Shown here in pieces: positions 7,968 to 16,332 of a DNA stretch of 48,962 nucleotides; within the stretch, counting starts at the first letter, position 1, and each line of letters begins with the position of its first letter. The notes below the pieces were generated by a model. That model had not been told where the DNA came from and did not search any database. It worked only from the letters and a program-made list of their open reading frames with translations. Origin of the DNA: an uncultured Oscillospiraceae bacterium (lineage in GTDB: Bacteria; Bacillota; Clostridia; Oscillospirales; Oscillospiraceae). Both the position numbers and the translations under genes were made by a program. The stretch lies in assembly GCA_944385035.1 (NCBI GenBank), contig CALWVV010000017.1, positions 1 through 48,962 of the forward strand. The letters run 5' to 3'.

Positions 7968-10232
7968 ATGAAAAAGAGGCGCATTGCACTCATACTGGCT
8001 TTGGCAATGTGTATTTGCCTTGCCAGCTGCGGACGGGGTGCGGAAGGTGATGTCGCCAGTTCTGCGAAGGAGCCCTCAAACGCCCCCATGCCAACGGGCG
8101 AATATGAGCGTGCGGTCTGGTATGGCCTGGCCGATGAGACGGACGATCCAGAGCGGAATGTCACGCAGGGAGAATTTGACGCTATGCTGACCCGGCTGGT
8201 AGAGCTTTATAAACCGGAGGCTATTGAGACATGGCAAAACACCTCCTACGCCAAAGAGGGCGATGACGCCAGCGTGTTCCGATTTCACGGGGCGATTCAG
8301 CTTTTGTACGCGGCGGAGGCCATGGACATCGCCACCCTGCCGGACGGCGGATATCCCACTCTGGACAATCAGTCCGTGGATTGGTCTGCCTTCTGGTCCA
8401 TGGGCTGGGAGGAAACGGACGGCTGGAGCGAGGACACCTTCTCCGAGCCCAGTGAAGCTATGACAGAAGCCTGGGTCTACGACAGTGAGGTCTATTCTCA
8501 TTTTCACGGCGGAATCAACTATGGGAGCAGCCGCCTCTCCCGGGTCAGCGGCAAGCCCCTTCTGGATATTGATGCGGAAGGGGGAACCTACCTGCGACTC
8601 ATGGATTTTCTGACCTATCGGGAGGCCGCCGTGGCTGTGCTGCGCCTGTACGAAAGCAATCGGGAAATTGCCGCCCTGTATCCTGAGGATGAGGCCTCCG
8701 CCGCCGTGGCAAAGGAAATTTTGGAGCAAGCTGAGGAGCAGCGCCAAGCTATTTTGAACAGTGAAACGCAGATTGAGTATACGGGCACCGCTTATTATCT
8801 CTCCAACGACGGCGATGATAGCGCCGACGGGACCAGTCCGGAAACCGCCTGGGCCACCATTGGCCGGCTGAACAGCGCGCAGATGCAAAAGGGAGACGCG
8901 GTGTTTTTCCGGCGGGGTGACACCTGGCGGAACGAAATGCTGCTTCCCCAGCCATACGTGACCTACTCTGCCTACGGCGAGGGAGCGAAACCCCGGCTCA
9001 TCGGCTCGCCGGAAAACGGGGCGGACCCGGACAAGTGGTCGCTGCTGGAAGGAACGGACAACATCTGGGTATTCTACCGGGACCTGCCCGACTGCGGGAT
9101 GATCGTGCTGGATGAGAAGCAATCGGCTGAGAAGATTCTGGGCTTCTGGGACGGAGCGCAGTATCTGGACTATGTTGGCCCGGATAACCAAACCATTGGC
9201 GAAGGAATCTCCCGTGATACAATTCTTTCTGCTGATCCCTTCGTAGTGAAGGAGCAGCTGGATCGGGACCTCACCTTCTTCTCCCAGGCAGACAGCGAGC
9301 TGCCCGACACCCTGCCCATCTACCTCATGGGCGCCTACGCAGAATATACGGACGAGGGCTGCCTGGCGTACCGGACCCAGGGCCCCCTCTACTTCCGCTG
9401 CGACGCGGGGAATCCTGGTGAGATCTACGACAGCATTGAATTTGTGACTCCCGTGCCTGTTGTGGAGGTTCTGGCGGAGGGAACCGTGCTGGACAACCTC
9501 TATATTGGACTGTCCCAGAGCACCATTACATACACACATAACGCGGACAACTGCAAGGTGCAAAACTGTGAAGTGGCGTGGATCGGCGGCTGTATCTATT
9601 CTTACAGCTTTGAGAATCTGGTGGGCAATCCAAGCGGTGTGACACGCTTCGGAGACGCCATCAACGGAGCCAGCAGCCATGTGACCGTGCAAAACAACTA
9701 TATCCATAACATCACAGAATGCGGGTTGGGCATTGAAATGCTCAATAGCGACAGCCCGGCCCCGGAGGACATCCACTACATCGGGAATCTTCTCTACCAC
9801 GTGGGCTCCAGCCTGGGTTATATGAACCGGGCCGAAGATGCCGACGAATCCTTTATGTTCAGAAATTGCACCTTCGAAAATAACATCGTCCTCTTTTCCG
9901 GACTGGGTGCAGAAAATTCCTTCAATGAGGCCTGTGCATTTGCCGTGGACGGAGGAAGCAATCCCCAGGAGGGCTGCGCGGTGCGGGATAATGTGTTCTT
10001 CTGCTCCCGGGATGCGCTGCTTTTCTGGACGCTGTGTGATGCAGAGATGCTGCCGGAATTCTCTGGCAACCAGTACATCCAGTACAATAGCTACCCTTAC
10101 CTCTATGTGATGGAGCCCTACCAGAAGTGCTGGGCGGATCAGGCGGAGTATGTGGTGCGGGAGTTTCTGGGGGATGCCACTGGCAGCTATACGACACTGT
10201 ACTCCTTCATCTGGGATACACTGAACTGGTAA
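7968..10232 (+). CDS. Large beta-helix lipoprotein, copy 2 (paralogue of the preceding gene)
   Basis: 754 residues from the ATG at 7968, with signal peptide and lipobox LASC. Domain order is as in copy 1: a helical N-terminal region (YERAVWYGLADETDDPE, VTQGEFDAMLTRLVELY), then a beta-helix starting GTAYYLSNDGDDSADGTSPE with GDAVFFRRGDTWR and YSAYGEGAKPRLIGS nearly matching copy 1. The C-terminal half has diverged more (KVQNCEVAWIGG, VQNNYIHNITECG). The bases around the start (AATGGAGGGATGCACGATG) are almost identical to those of copy 1, so the duplication included the translation start. Probably a surface polysaccharide-binding or lyase-like protein; substrate unknown. Confidence 0.8.
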   Translation: MKKRRIALILALAMCICLASCGRGAEGDVASSAKEPSNAPMPTGEYERAVWYGLADETDDPERNVTQGEFDAMLTRLVELYKPEAIETWQNTSYAKEGDDASVFRFHGAIQLLYAAEAMDIATLPDGGYPTLDNQSVDWSAFWSMGWEETDGWSEDTFSEPSEAMTEAWVYDSEVYSHFHGGINYGSSRLSRVSGKPLLDIDAEGGTYLRLMDFLTYREAAVAVLRLYESNREIAALYPEDEASAAVAKEILEQAEEQRQAILNSETQIEYTGTAYYLSNDGDDSADGTSPETAWATIGRLNSAQMQKGDAVFFRRGDTWRNEMLLPQPYVTYSAYGEGAKPRLIGSPENGADPDKWSLLEGTDNIWVFYRDLPDCGMIVLDEKQSAEKILGFWDGAQYLDYVGPDNQTIGEGISRDTILSADPFVVKEQLDRDLTFFSQADSELPDTLPIYLMGAYAEYTDEGCLAYRTQGPLYFRCDAGNPGEIYDSIEFVTPVPVVEVLAEGTVLDNLYIGLSQSTITYTHNADNCKVQNCEVAWIGGCIYSYSFENLVGNPSGVTRFGDAINGASSHVTVQNNYIHNITECGLGIEMLNSDSPAPEDIHYIGNLLYHVGSSLGYMNRAEDADESFMFRNCTFENNIVLFSGLGAENSFNEACAFAVDGGSNPQEGCAVRDNVFFCSRDALLFWTLCDAEMLPEFSGNQYIQYNSYPYLYVMEPYQKCWADQAEYVVREFLGDATGSYTTLYSFIWDTLNW

Positions 10233-10267
10233 TGCCTTACGGATATCTTTTGGTCCATTCATGGCAT

Positions 10268-10306
10268 TAAGCCCCATAGGTTCACATCGTGTACCTATGG
10301 GGCTTA
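10268..10306. terminator. Inverted repeat after the second beta-helix gene
   Basis: Perfect 14-bp arms (10268-10281 and 10293-10306, TAAGCCCCATAGGT) with an 11-base loop, 35 bases after the stop. There is no T-run, so it may protect the 3' end or slow polymerase rather than terminate alone. The stronger hairpin at 10479-10528 lies further on. Confidence 0.5.
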
Positions 10307-10478
10307 GCCCTACACAGGGTTTCATAATGATTTCAGTCGTTATTTCACTAAGGTGACATCACCTTTAGGGTCCAGTGCCGCAAGGTGCGTGAGTTCGCTC
10401 CTACTACCCGTATGCAAATGCTCGATTCTATACTGCAATCTGGATTCTATGTTGACTAAGGTGGGAGAAGTTCTTTGA
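10307..10478. other. Intergenic stretch with a possible gene remnant
   Basis: No complete gene is visible. On the plus strand 10352-10459 reads open for 35 codons without a start codon and looks protein-like (RKVREFAPTTRMQMLDSILQ), ending with TAA. It may be the tail of a decayed gene; I could not name its family. Confidence 0.25.
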
Positions 10479-10528
10479 AAATGAAACAGCCGCAAGTCAT
10501 CGTTCGATGACTTGCGGCTGTTTCATTT
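10479..10528. terminator. Bidirectional rho-independent terminator
   Basis: Perfect 24-bp arms at 10479-10502 and 10505-10528, GC-rich in the centre and flanked by AAA on one side and TTT on the other. It separates the right-facing lipoprotein genes from the left-facing glycosylase gene, so it fits a terminator used from both sides. Confidence 0.85.
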
Positions 10529-10602
10529 GCTCCGTACCGGTAGTGCCCCTGGGGGTTCAGTTCGTTTCCCTATGAGATGGAGCACTTTCGGTGCGGGCAT
10601 TT

Positions 10603-11175
10603 TTAATAGGTGTGGGTGCAGACGGTGCGGATCTTCTCCTGAATGGATTTCAGGTCCAGAAAGGTGTCCGGCCGTTTGGAGGGGTCCCGGAGGATGGCGG
10701 CGGGGTGGTACACGGCAGTCATCCAGACCCCGGATTTTTCCGTCCACTGTCCGTGCTCACGGGTGATCTTAAAATCCTCACGAATCAGGCGGCAGGCGGC
10801 GATGCGACCCAGACATACGATAATTTTGGGACGGATCAGGGCCACCTGGGAGCGGAGGTAGTCGATGCAGGCGTCCTGCTCGGTGTTGAGCGGGTCCCGG
10901 TTCTGGGGTGGACGGCACTTGACGATGTTGGCAATGTAGACATTTGTCTCCCGGCTCAGGTCAATGAGCTCCAGCATGTCATCCAGCAGCTTCCCCGCCC
11001 GGCCCACAAAGGGGATGCCCTGCAGGTCCTCCTGCTCTCCGGGGCCCTCGCCAATGCACATGATCTCTGCAGTCTGGGGACCCACTCCGAACACCACATT
11101 GTGCCGGGTGTCCGCCAGAGCGCACTTCTGACAGCCCAGACAGGCCTGTTCCAGCTCCTCCCAGTTCTTCCACAT
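10603..11175 (-). CDS. Uracil-DNA glycosylase, family 4 (4Fe-4S)
   Basis: 190 residues from the ATG at 11175, preceded by GGAAGGGAG. The open frame extends further upstream but that part has no family match. Motif 1 is GEGPGEQEDLQGIPFVGRAG (residues 42-61), which binds uracil and is diagnostic of family 4/5 enzymes. The four Fe-S cysteines fit C12, C15, C87 and C103. The second catalytic motif is YHPAAILRD with H157. The enzyme removes uracil from DNA after cytosine deamination and starts base-excision repair. It is transcribed alone, divergent from mraZ. Confidence 0.9.
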   Translation of the reverse strand: MWKNWEELEQACLGCQKCALADTRHNVVFGVGPQTAEIMCIGEGPGEQEDLQGIPFVGRAGKLLDDMLELIDLSRETNVYIANIVKCRPPQNRDPLNTEQDACIDYLRSQVALIRPKIIVCLGRIAACRLIREDFKITREHGQWTEKSGVWMTAVYHPAAILRDPSKRPDTFLDLKSIQEKIRTVCTHTY

Positions 11176-11218
11176 ATGCGCCGCTCCCTTCCTGCTTTGT
11201 GGGTCTAAGTATAGCATA

Positions 11219-11237
11219 TTCCACAGAGCGTGTGGAA
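11219..11237. promoter_or_regulatory. Inverted repeat upstream of the glycosylase gene
   Basis: TTCCACA-5-TGTGGAA, next to a candidate -10 (TATACT on the minus strand, 11208-11213) for the glycosylase gene. It could be an operator. It does not match the Bacillus LexA box. The rest of 11238-11460 is AT-rich, with another weak inverted repeat (CATGGAAAA...TTTTTCCATG, about 11264-11286), and holds no gene. Confidence 0.35.
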
Positions 11238-11465
11238 AATTTTTCGAAAAAATTTTTCTCCATGGAAAAGTCCAGTTTTTTCCATGTCTGAGAGGGAAAC
11301 AATCACAAGATATAGTGGTCTCTTTTGAGGAACGCCTAAACATATAGGGGGAGAAAGAGAACTGGTTGAAATAAAAGATAAAATAGAACAAATGTTTTAC
11401 ACAAAAAAGAGCCGTTTTTTGCCTGAAATCAGTGGGTTTTCTACAAAATTACAAGAAAAAAACTC

Positions 11466-11494
11466 TTGCATTTTATGTCAACAACCTTTATACT
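11466..11494 (+). promoter_or_regulatory. Promoter of the dcw cluster (mraZ promoter)
   Basis: TTGCAT at 11466-11471 and TATACT at 11489-11494 are separated by exactly 17 bases, a near-consensus housekeeping promoter. Transcription would start just before the MraZ-type repeats. Confidence 0.8.
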
Positions 11495-11504
11495 AAAATT
11501 CACA

Positions 11505-11551
11505 GTGGAGCAAAGTGGAGTAAAATCCCTTGTTTGACCATAAATGTGGAG
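11505..11551 (+). promoter_or_regulatory. mraZ: Candidate MraZ operator boxes
   Basis: GTGGAG occurs at 11505-11510, 11515-11520 and 11546-11551. The first two are one helical turn apart and the third about three turns further. MraZ is known to bind tandem G-rich repeats (TGGGN in E. coli, AAAGTG-like in mollicutes) upstream of its own gene, and these sit directly after the mraZ promoter. Autoregulation is therefore likely. Confidence 0.6.
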
Positions 11552-11564
11552 GGAAGGTGAGGAG

Positions 11565-11981
11565 ATGACCGGCACATATGAGCACAGCATCGATGCCAAG
11601 GGCCGTCTCTTCATCCCTGCCAAGCTCCGGGAGGAGCTGGGGATCACCTTCTATCTGGCCATGGGTGTGGACGCTTGCCTTGCCATCTACCCCCAGGCCA
11701 CCTGGGACCGCTTCACCGAAAAGTTTGCCTCCCTGCCCATGAGCCAGTCCAAGGCTATGCGTCCCCTTTTTGCCAATGCCGCCAAATGCGAGCTGGACAG
11801 CCAGGGGCGCATCGTCATCCCCCAGAAGCTGCGCAAGTATGCGGGTCTGGAGAAGGACGTGGTCATTATCGGAGTTAACGACCGGGCAGAGATCTGGGCG
11901 GCCGATACCTGGAACGCCCAGGAGGAGGAAGAAATGACCCCAGAGAAGATGGCTGCCTGTATGGCAGAACTGGGATTTTAA
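11565..11981 (+). CDS. mraZ: Transcriptional regulator MraZ
   Basis: 138 residues from the ATG at 11565 with GGTGAGGAG upstream; the family's usual start MTGTYEHSIDAKGRLFIPAK fixes the choice. Two SpoVT/AbrB-like halves are visible, each with a K/Q-GR motif (DAKGRLFIPAKLR at residues 10-22, DSQGRIVIPQKLR near 86). MraZ forms ring-shaped oligomers that bind repeats before its own operon and repress division genes. It is the first gene of the dcw cluster, as in most Firmicutes. The next gene follows after about 75 bases. Confidence 0.95.
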   Translation: MTGTYEHSIDAKGRLFIPAKLREELGITFYLAMGVDACLAIYPQATWDRFTEKFASLPMSQSKAMRPLFANAAKCELDSQGRIVIPQKLRKYAGLEKDVVIIGVNDRAEIWAADTWNAQEEEEMTPEKMAACMAELGF

Positions 11982-12055
11982 AAAGCACAAAGGCTTGAAT
12001 TACATTGCGCCTGGGGGCGCAGACTCTGCAGGGCTTCGGGAAGGAGGGGCGATGT

Positions 12056-13018
12056 ATGAGTGAATTTACCCACCGCCCTGTCCTGCTGGACGAGTGCATT
12101 GAGGCGCTTGCCATCCGTCCGGAGGGAATCTATCTGGATGGCACCCTGGGCCGGGCGGGCCACAGCCGGGAGATCGCAAAGCGGCTGACTTCCGGACGGC
12201 TCATCTGTGTGGACCGGGATGATGCGGCCCTGGAAGCCGCCCAGGAGCGGCTCAGCCCCTGGATGGACAAGGTCACCCTGGTCCACAGCAACTTCGACCG
12301 GGTGGACGAAATATTGGACGAGCTGGGAATTCCCGGCGCGGACGGGATGCTTTTTGATCTGGGGGTGTCCTCTCCACAGCTGGACGACGGGGCGCGGGGG
12401 TTCTCCTACATGGCTGACGCCCCCCTGGACATGCGCATGGACCGGGACGAGGGCCTCACCGCCGCCGATGTGGTGAACACCTGGAGCCAGGAGGAGCTCC
12501 GGCGCATTCTCGTTCAGTACGGTGAGGAGCGCTATGCTCCCCAGATTGCCGCCGCCATGGTCCGCCGCCGTTCGGAGCGGCCCATCGCCACCACCTTGGA
12601 GCTGGTAGAGGTCATCAAAGGGGCCATGCCTGCACGGGCGCTGAAGGAAAAGCAGCACCCCGCCAAGCGCAGCTTTCAGGCCATCCGCATCGCCGTCAAC
12701 GACGAGCTGGGGTCGGTGGAGCGGATGATCGACCGTGCAGTACCCCGGCTCAACAAGGGCGGGCGGCTGGCCGTCATCACGTTCCACTCTCTGGAGGACC
12801 GGATCGTAAAGACGGGCCTTGCAGGCTTTGCACGGGGCTGCACCTGTCCCCCGGACTTTCCGGTTTGCGTATGCGGAAAGACACCGGACGTGAGGCTGGT
12901 GAATAAAAAGCCCATCCTCCCCTCTGAACAGGAGCTGGAGGAGAATCCTCGTGCCCGCAGTGCCAAGCTCCGGGTGGCGGAGAAATTGAAAGAAATTGGA
13001 TTTGGAAAAAACGGATGA
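12056..13018 (+). CDS. rsmH: 16S rRNA (cytosine-1402 N4) methyltransferase RsmH (MraW)
   Basis: 320 residues from the ATG at 12056 (AAGGAGGGG upstream), starting MSEFTHRPVLLDECIEAL as the family does. The SAM-binding motif is DGTLGRAGHS; the family hallmarks FDLGVSSPQLDD, ARGFSY and PLDMRMD follow, then QAIRIAVNDEL. A zinc-finger-like CTCPPDFPVCVCG sits near the C-terminus. It methylates C1402 of 16S rRNA with RsmI, tuning decoding. It occupies its normal place as the second dcw gene. Confidence 0.95.
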   Translation: MSEFTHRPVLLDECIEALAIRPEGIYLDGTLGRAGHSREIAKRLTSGRLICVDRDDAALEAAQERLSPWMDKVTLVHSNFDRVDEILDELGIPGADGMLFDLGVSSPQLDDGARGFSYMADAPLDMRMDRDEGLTAADVVNTWSQEELRRILVQYGEERYAPQIAAAMVRRRSERPIATTLELVEVIKGAMPARALKEKQHPAKRSFQAIRIAVNDELGSVERMIDRAVPRLNKGGRLAVITFHSLEDRIVKTGLAGFARGCTCPPDFPVCVCGKTPDVRLVNKKPILPSEQELEENPRARSAKLRVAEKLKEIGFGKNG

Positions 13019-13034
13019 AAAGGAGATGAGTGCC

Positions 13035-13601
13035 ATGGCTGCCTATCGCCGCCGAAGCACAACCACGTATAACACTTATGGCAGCGTGGCCTATGCCCCT
13101 GCTTATGACGGCTCCGCCGTACGGGTACCCCGGCGGCAGGAGGAGGTTTACCAGCCTGCTCCCCGGCCCCGGCAGCGGCCGCTGGTGCGCAAGCGCGCCC
13201 TGGTACGGGCCCAGGCTGAGGTACGTCAGGCCGGTCAGGTTGCTCCTTTTGCGGTGGTGGGCTTTTTGGCGGTGGCAGTGTTTGCCGTCATGCTCATTAT
13301 GAGCTATGCCCAGCTGGCGGTGGTCAACGACCAGATGGTCTCCTTGCGCGGCCAGCTCAGCGACCTGCAGACCGAGAACGCCACCCTCACCGCCCAATAT
13401 GAGAAGGTTTTTGATATGGACAAGCTCCAGGCCGCCGTGGGCAGCGAGATGGTCCGGCCCAGCAGCGACCAGGTGGTGTACATCGACCTGTCCGAGCCCG
13501 ACTCTGTCACCGTGTACGGGGAGGAGCGCTCCGACGGGATCCTGGGTGCTCTGAAAGGGGCTGGCCAGGTACTGGGCAGTATTGTGGAATATTTCCGCTG
13601 A
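13035..13601 (+). CDS. ftsL: FtsL-type septum formation protein
   Basis: 188 residues from the ATG at 13035. AAGGAG lies about 10 bases upstream; the in-frame ATG at 13026 is too close to it. A basic, Pro/Arg/Tyr-rich cytoplasmic part of about 70 residues precedes one membrane helix (VAPFAVVGFLAVAVFAVMLI) and a coiled coil (VSLRGQLSDLQTENATLTAQ), the layout of FtsL/DivIC. Identity rests on this layout plus position between rsmH and the transpeptidase. FtsL links FtsQ/DivIC to the septal synthase. The cytoplasmic tail is longer than usual. Confidence 0.85.
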   Translation: MAAYRRRSTTTYNTYGSVAYAPAYDGSAVRVPRRQEEVYQPAPRPRQRPLVRKRALVRAQAEVRQAGQVAPFAVVGFLAVAVFAVMLIMSYAQLAVVNDQMVSLRGQLSDLQTENATLTAQYEKVFDMDKLQAAVGSEMVRPSSDQVVYIDLSEPDSVTVYGEERSDGILGALKGAGQVLGSIVEYFR

Positions 13602-13669
13602 GCGGACCGTATAGATTATCAGAAACGGCCCCAGCGGCCAGACGAAAGAGAGAAACAAGGGGCGAAAAA

Positions 13670-13725
13670 AGTTCCTCTCTTGCTCCTTTTAGTTGGCAAC
13701 CGGAGGAGCAAGAGAGGAGCTTTTT
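13670..13725 (+). terminator. Terminator-like hairpin between ftsL and the transpeptidase gene
   Basis: Arms 13670-13686 and 13705-13721 pair over 17 positions (one G-U) and are followed by five T. It lies inside the dcw cluster, 30 bases before the PBP start, so it would reduce readthrough from mraZ unless relieved. Confidence 0.7.
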
Positions 13726-13754
13726 GCCATGTTCCCAAGGGGGGAATCCATACT

Positions 13755-16196
13755 ATGACAGACCGATATGACCGGCAGGAGCGGCGCGGAGCCGCCCCCA
13801 CCCAGACCCGTGGAACCCATTCCAAGCGGAGTATTTTCCGCCGTACCGTGCTGATGATGCTGGTGTGCGGAGTACTCATGTTTATCCCTTTGGGCTGGAA
13901 GCTGTGGGACATTGCCATTGTCCACCACGATGAATATCAGCTGAAAGCCAGCAACCAACAGACCTTGGATATGGCAGTATCTGCCTCCAGAGGGAACATC
14001 TATGACCGAAACGGAAACGTAATGGCGATGTCAGCCACGGTGTACAATCTGATCTTGTCCCCTAACGACCTGGTCAAGAGCGTACCTACCGAGGACGAAG
14101 AGGGCAACGAACTGAGCGATTCCCTCTACGATGCGGCCGTTTCCGCCAAGCAGGAGCAGGTGAAACGGGACCTGATGGCCCTGATCCCAACCCTGGACGA
14201 GGAGAGGCTGGACACCCAGATCCATGCCACCAAATACTCTTACCGCGAGGTCAAGACCAACATCGAGGAGGAGGACGCCGAGGCTATCCGGGAATACATC
14301 TCCGAAAACAAGACCTCTGCCTATCTCTATCTCATTCCCGGTACCAAGCGTTACTACCCCTATTCCAGCCTGGCGGCCCAGGCTTTGGGTTTTGTCAACG
14401 CGGACGGCGGCGCCTACGGCATCGAGGCCAAGTACAACGACCTTTTGGAGGGGGCCGCCGGACGGGTGGTCACCACCAAGACAGGCAACGGCGTGGAGAT
14501 GTTCAATACCTATTCCGAGTATATCGATGCCCAGGACGGCTACGACGTGACCCTGACCATTGACGCCACCATCCAGTCCTATCTGGAAAAAGCCATTGAG
14601 GAGGGCATCCAGGACTACGCCGTCCAGAACGGGGCCTTCGGCATTGCCATGAATCCCCAGACCGGAGAAATTCTGGCCATTGCCAGTTCTCCGGACTTTG
14701 ATCCCAACAACTACTCGCTCATTTCTGACGAGATTTTAAACGCCTCCATTCAGGCCAACGCCGAGACCATCTACCAGCAGCTCAAGGCCAACAACACGGA
14801 AAAGCTTACCGACGAGGAGCTCCGCTCCCAGGCCCAGGGCCAGGCCTATAACCAGGCGGTGATGGCCCAGTGGCGCAGCAAGGCGGTGAACGACACTTAC
14901 GAGCCCGGTTCCACCTTTAAAGCCATCGTCCTATCCATGGCACTGGAGGAGGGGCTGGTGACCGAGAGCGACACCTTTACCTGTACCGGCGGTGTAAAGG
15001 TGGAGGGCTACCCCAATGTCATTCGCTGTTCCAGACGTCAGGGTCACGGCACCCAGACGCTTGCCCAGGCGGTGCAGAACTCCTGTAACCCCGCGTTTAT
15101 TGCCATTGGCCAGCGGCTGGGCGTGGAACGGTTCTATGAATATTTTCAGGCCTTTGGCTATACGGAGATGACCGGGGTGGATCTGCCCGGCGAAGAAGAG
15201 GGCATCAACTGGGGCGAAAACATGACCAACGTGGACCTGGCGGTGGCTTCCTTCGGCCAGCGCTTCACCACCACCCCCATCCAGCAGATCACCGCCTTCT
15301 CCGCTGTTATCAACGGCGGCAGGCTCATGCAGCCCTACATTGTCAAGAGCGTCACCGACCAAAACGGCAATGTGATTCAGAACACCGAGCCTACCTTAGT
15401 GCGCCAAGTGGTCAGTGAGCAGACCAGCCGCCGGGCCACCGCCATTTTGGAGAGTGTGGTCAGCGCCCCCAAGGGCTCAGGTCACAACGCCTATCAGGCG
15501 GGCTACCGCATCGGCGGCAAGACCGGTTCCTCTGAGACGGGGGACACGAGCCGTATCATCGTTTCCTTCGTGGGCTTTGCCCCGGCGGATGATCCTCAGC
15601 TGGTGGTGCTGATGGCCTTTGATAAGCCTCAGCAGACCTACGAGGGAAGCAACTGGTCCACCACCGGTGTGTATATCAGCGGCGGCAACATGACCGCGAA
15701 GACCGCCGGCCCCATGCTGGCCGATATGCTGGACTACTTAGGCATTGAGAAGGAATACACAGCCGAGGAGTCCGCCGCTGTGGATGTGTCCACCCCCAAT
15801 GTGACCGGCATGACCGTGGCCGAGGCAGAGGACGCATTGGAAGCAAAGAACCTGGACTACCGTACCATGGGCTCTGGAGATACCATTACGGCCCAGATCC
15901 CCACGGCCGGAGCCAGTGTGCCCGGCGGTTCTACCGTCATCCTATATCTGGGAGATGCCCAGCCTTCTGAGACGGGCACGGTCCCTGATGTGACGGGTCT
16001 GAGTTATGAAGCGGCTAAGAGCAAGCTGGAAAATGCGGGCTTCTTCATGCGCGCCTCCGGTGTGAGCACCTATTATACCAATACCACCACCGCCGACAGT
16101 CAGAGCATCGCCGGCGGAGAGACCGCCGCCATCGGCACGGTGGTGGATGTCCAGTTCTTCAACATGGTGGAGGACGGCGCGGTAGCGGTGGAATAA
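13755..16196 (+). CDS. ftsI: Septal peptidoglycan transpeptidase (class B PBP, FtsI/SpoVD type, with PASTA domains)
   Basis: 813 residues from the ATG at 13755; upstream in-frame ATGs would read through the hairpin. After a basic cytoplasmic tail comes one membrane helix (VLMMLVCGVLMFIPLGWKLW), the PBP dimerisation domain (SRGNIYDRNGNVMAMS) and the transpeptidase domain with the catalytic serine in STFK (S386), SCN (S443) and KTG (K589). Two PASTA domains follow (VPDVTGLSYEAAKSKL in the second). The enzyme cross-links septal peptidoglycan with FtsW. PASTA domains are usual for Gram-positive SpoVD/PBP2x. Only one such gene is in the cluster, so its division or sporulation role cannot be told apart. 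Confidence 0.92.
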   Translation: MTDRYDRQERRGAAPTQTRGTHSKRSIFRRTVLMMLVCGVLMFIPLGWKLWDIAIVHHDEYQLKASNQQTLDMAVSASRGNIYDRNGNVMAMSATVYNLILSPNDLVKSVPTEDEEGNELSDSLYDAAVSAKQEQVKRDLMALIPTLDEERLDTQIHATKYSYREVKTNIEEEDAEAIREYISENKTSAYLYLIPGTKRYYPYSSLAAQALGFVNADGGAYGIEAKYNDLLEGAAGRVVTTKTGNGVEMFNTYSEYIDAQDGYDVTLTIDATIQSYLEKAIEEGIQDYAVQNGAFGIAMNPQTGEILAIASSPDFDPNNYSLISDEILNASIQANAETIYQQLKANNTEKLTDEELRSQAQGQAYNQAVMAQWRSKAVNDTYEPGSTFKAIVLSMALEEGLVTESDTFTCTGGVKVEGYPNVIRCSRRQGHGTQTLAQAVQNSCNPAFIAIGQRLGVERFYEYFQAFGYTEMTGVDLPGEEEGINWGENMTNVDLAVASFGQRFTTTPIQQITAFSAVINGGRLMQPYIVKSVTDQNGNVIQNTEPTLVRQVVSEQTSRRATAILESVVSAPKGSGHNAYQAGYRIGGKTGSSETGDTSRIIVSFVGFAPADDPQLVVLMAFDKPQQTYEGSNWSTTGVYISGGNMTAKTAGPMLADMLDYLGIEKEYTAEESAAVDVSTPNVTGMTVAEAEDALEAKNLDYRTMGSGDTITAQIPTAGASVPGGSTVILYLGDAQPSETGTVPDVTGLSYEAAKSKLENAGFFMRASGVSTYYTNTTTADSQSIAGGETAAIGTVVDVQFFNMVEDGAVAVE

Positions 16197-16310
16197 AAAG
16201 GCTTGCCCAGGAGTTTCCCTGTCCGCAGGCGGGGGTGCCTGGTTTGTGTTCCCCGCTCCGTTCCAAGCTCCCCTGTTCGGGAATTCGGCACTTCTTATAG
16301 AGAATGAAAC

Positions 16311-16328
16311 TCACCCTGTGAGGGGTGA
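16311..16328 (+). promoter_or_regulatory. Small hairpin covering the murE ribosome site
   Basis: TCACCC (16311-16316) can pair with GGGTGA (16323-16328), which contains the GAGGGGTGA ribosome site of murE. Weak but well placed. The rest of 16197-16310 holds no gene. Confidence 0.3.
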
Positions 16329-16332
16329 TCCT

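Noticed and set aside
8076-10325. A very long open frame on the minus strand opposite the second beta-helix gene
   Set aside because: It mirrors the GC-rich codon pattern of the plus-strand gene, has no ribosome site or family motifs, and its plus-strand partner has signal peptide and domain matches.
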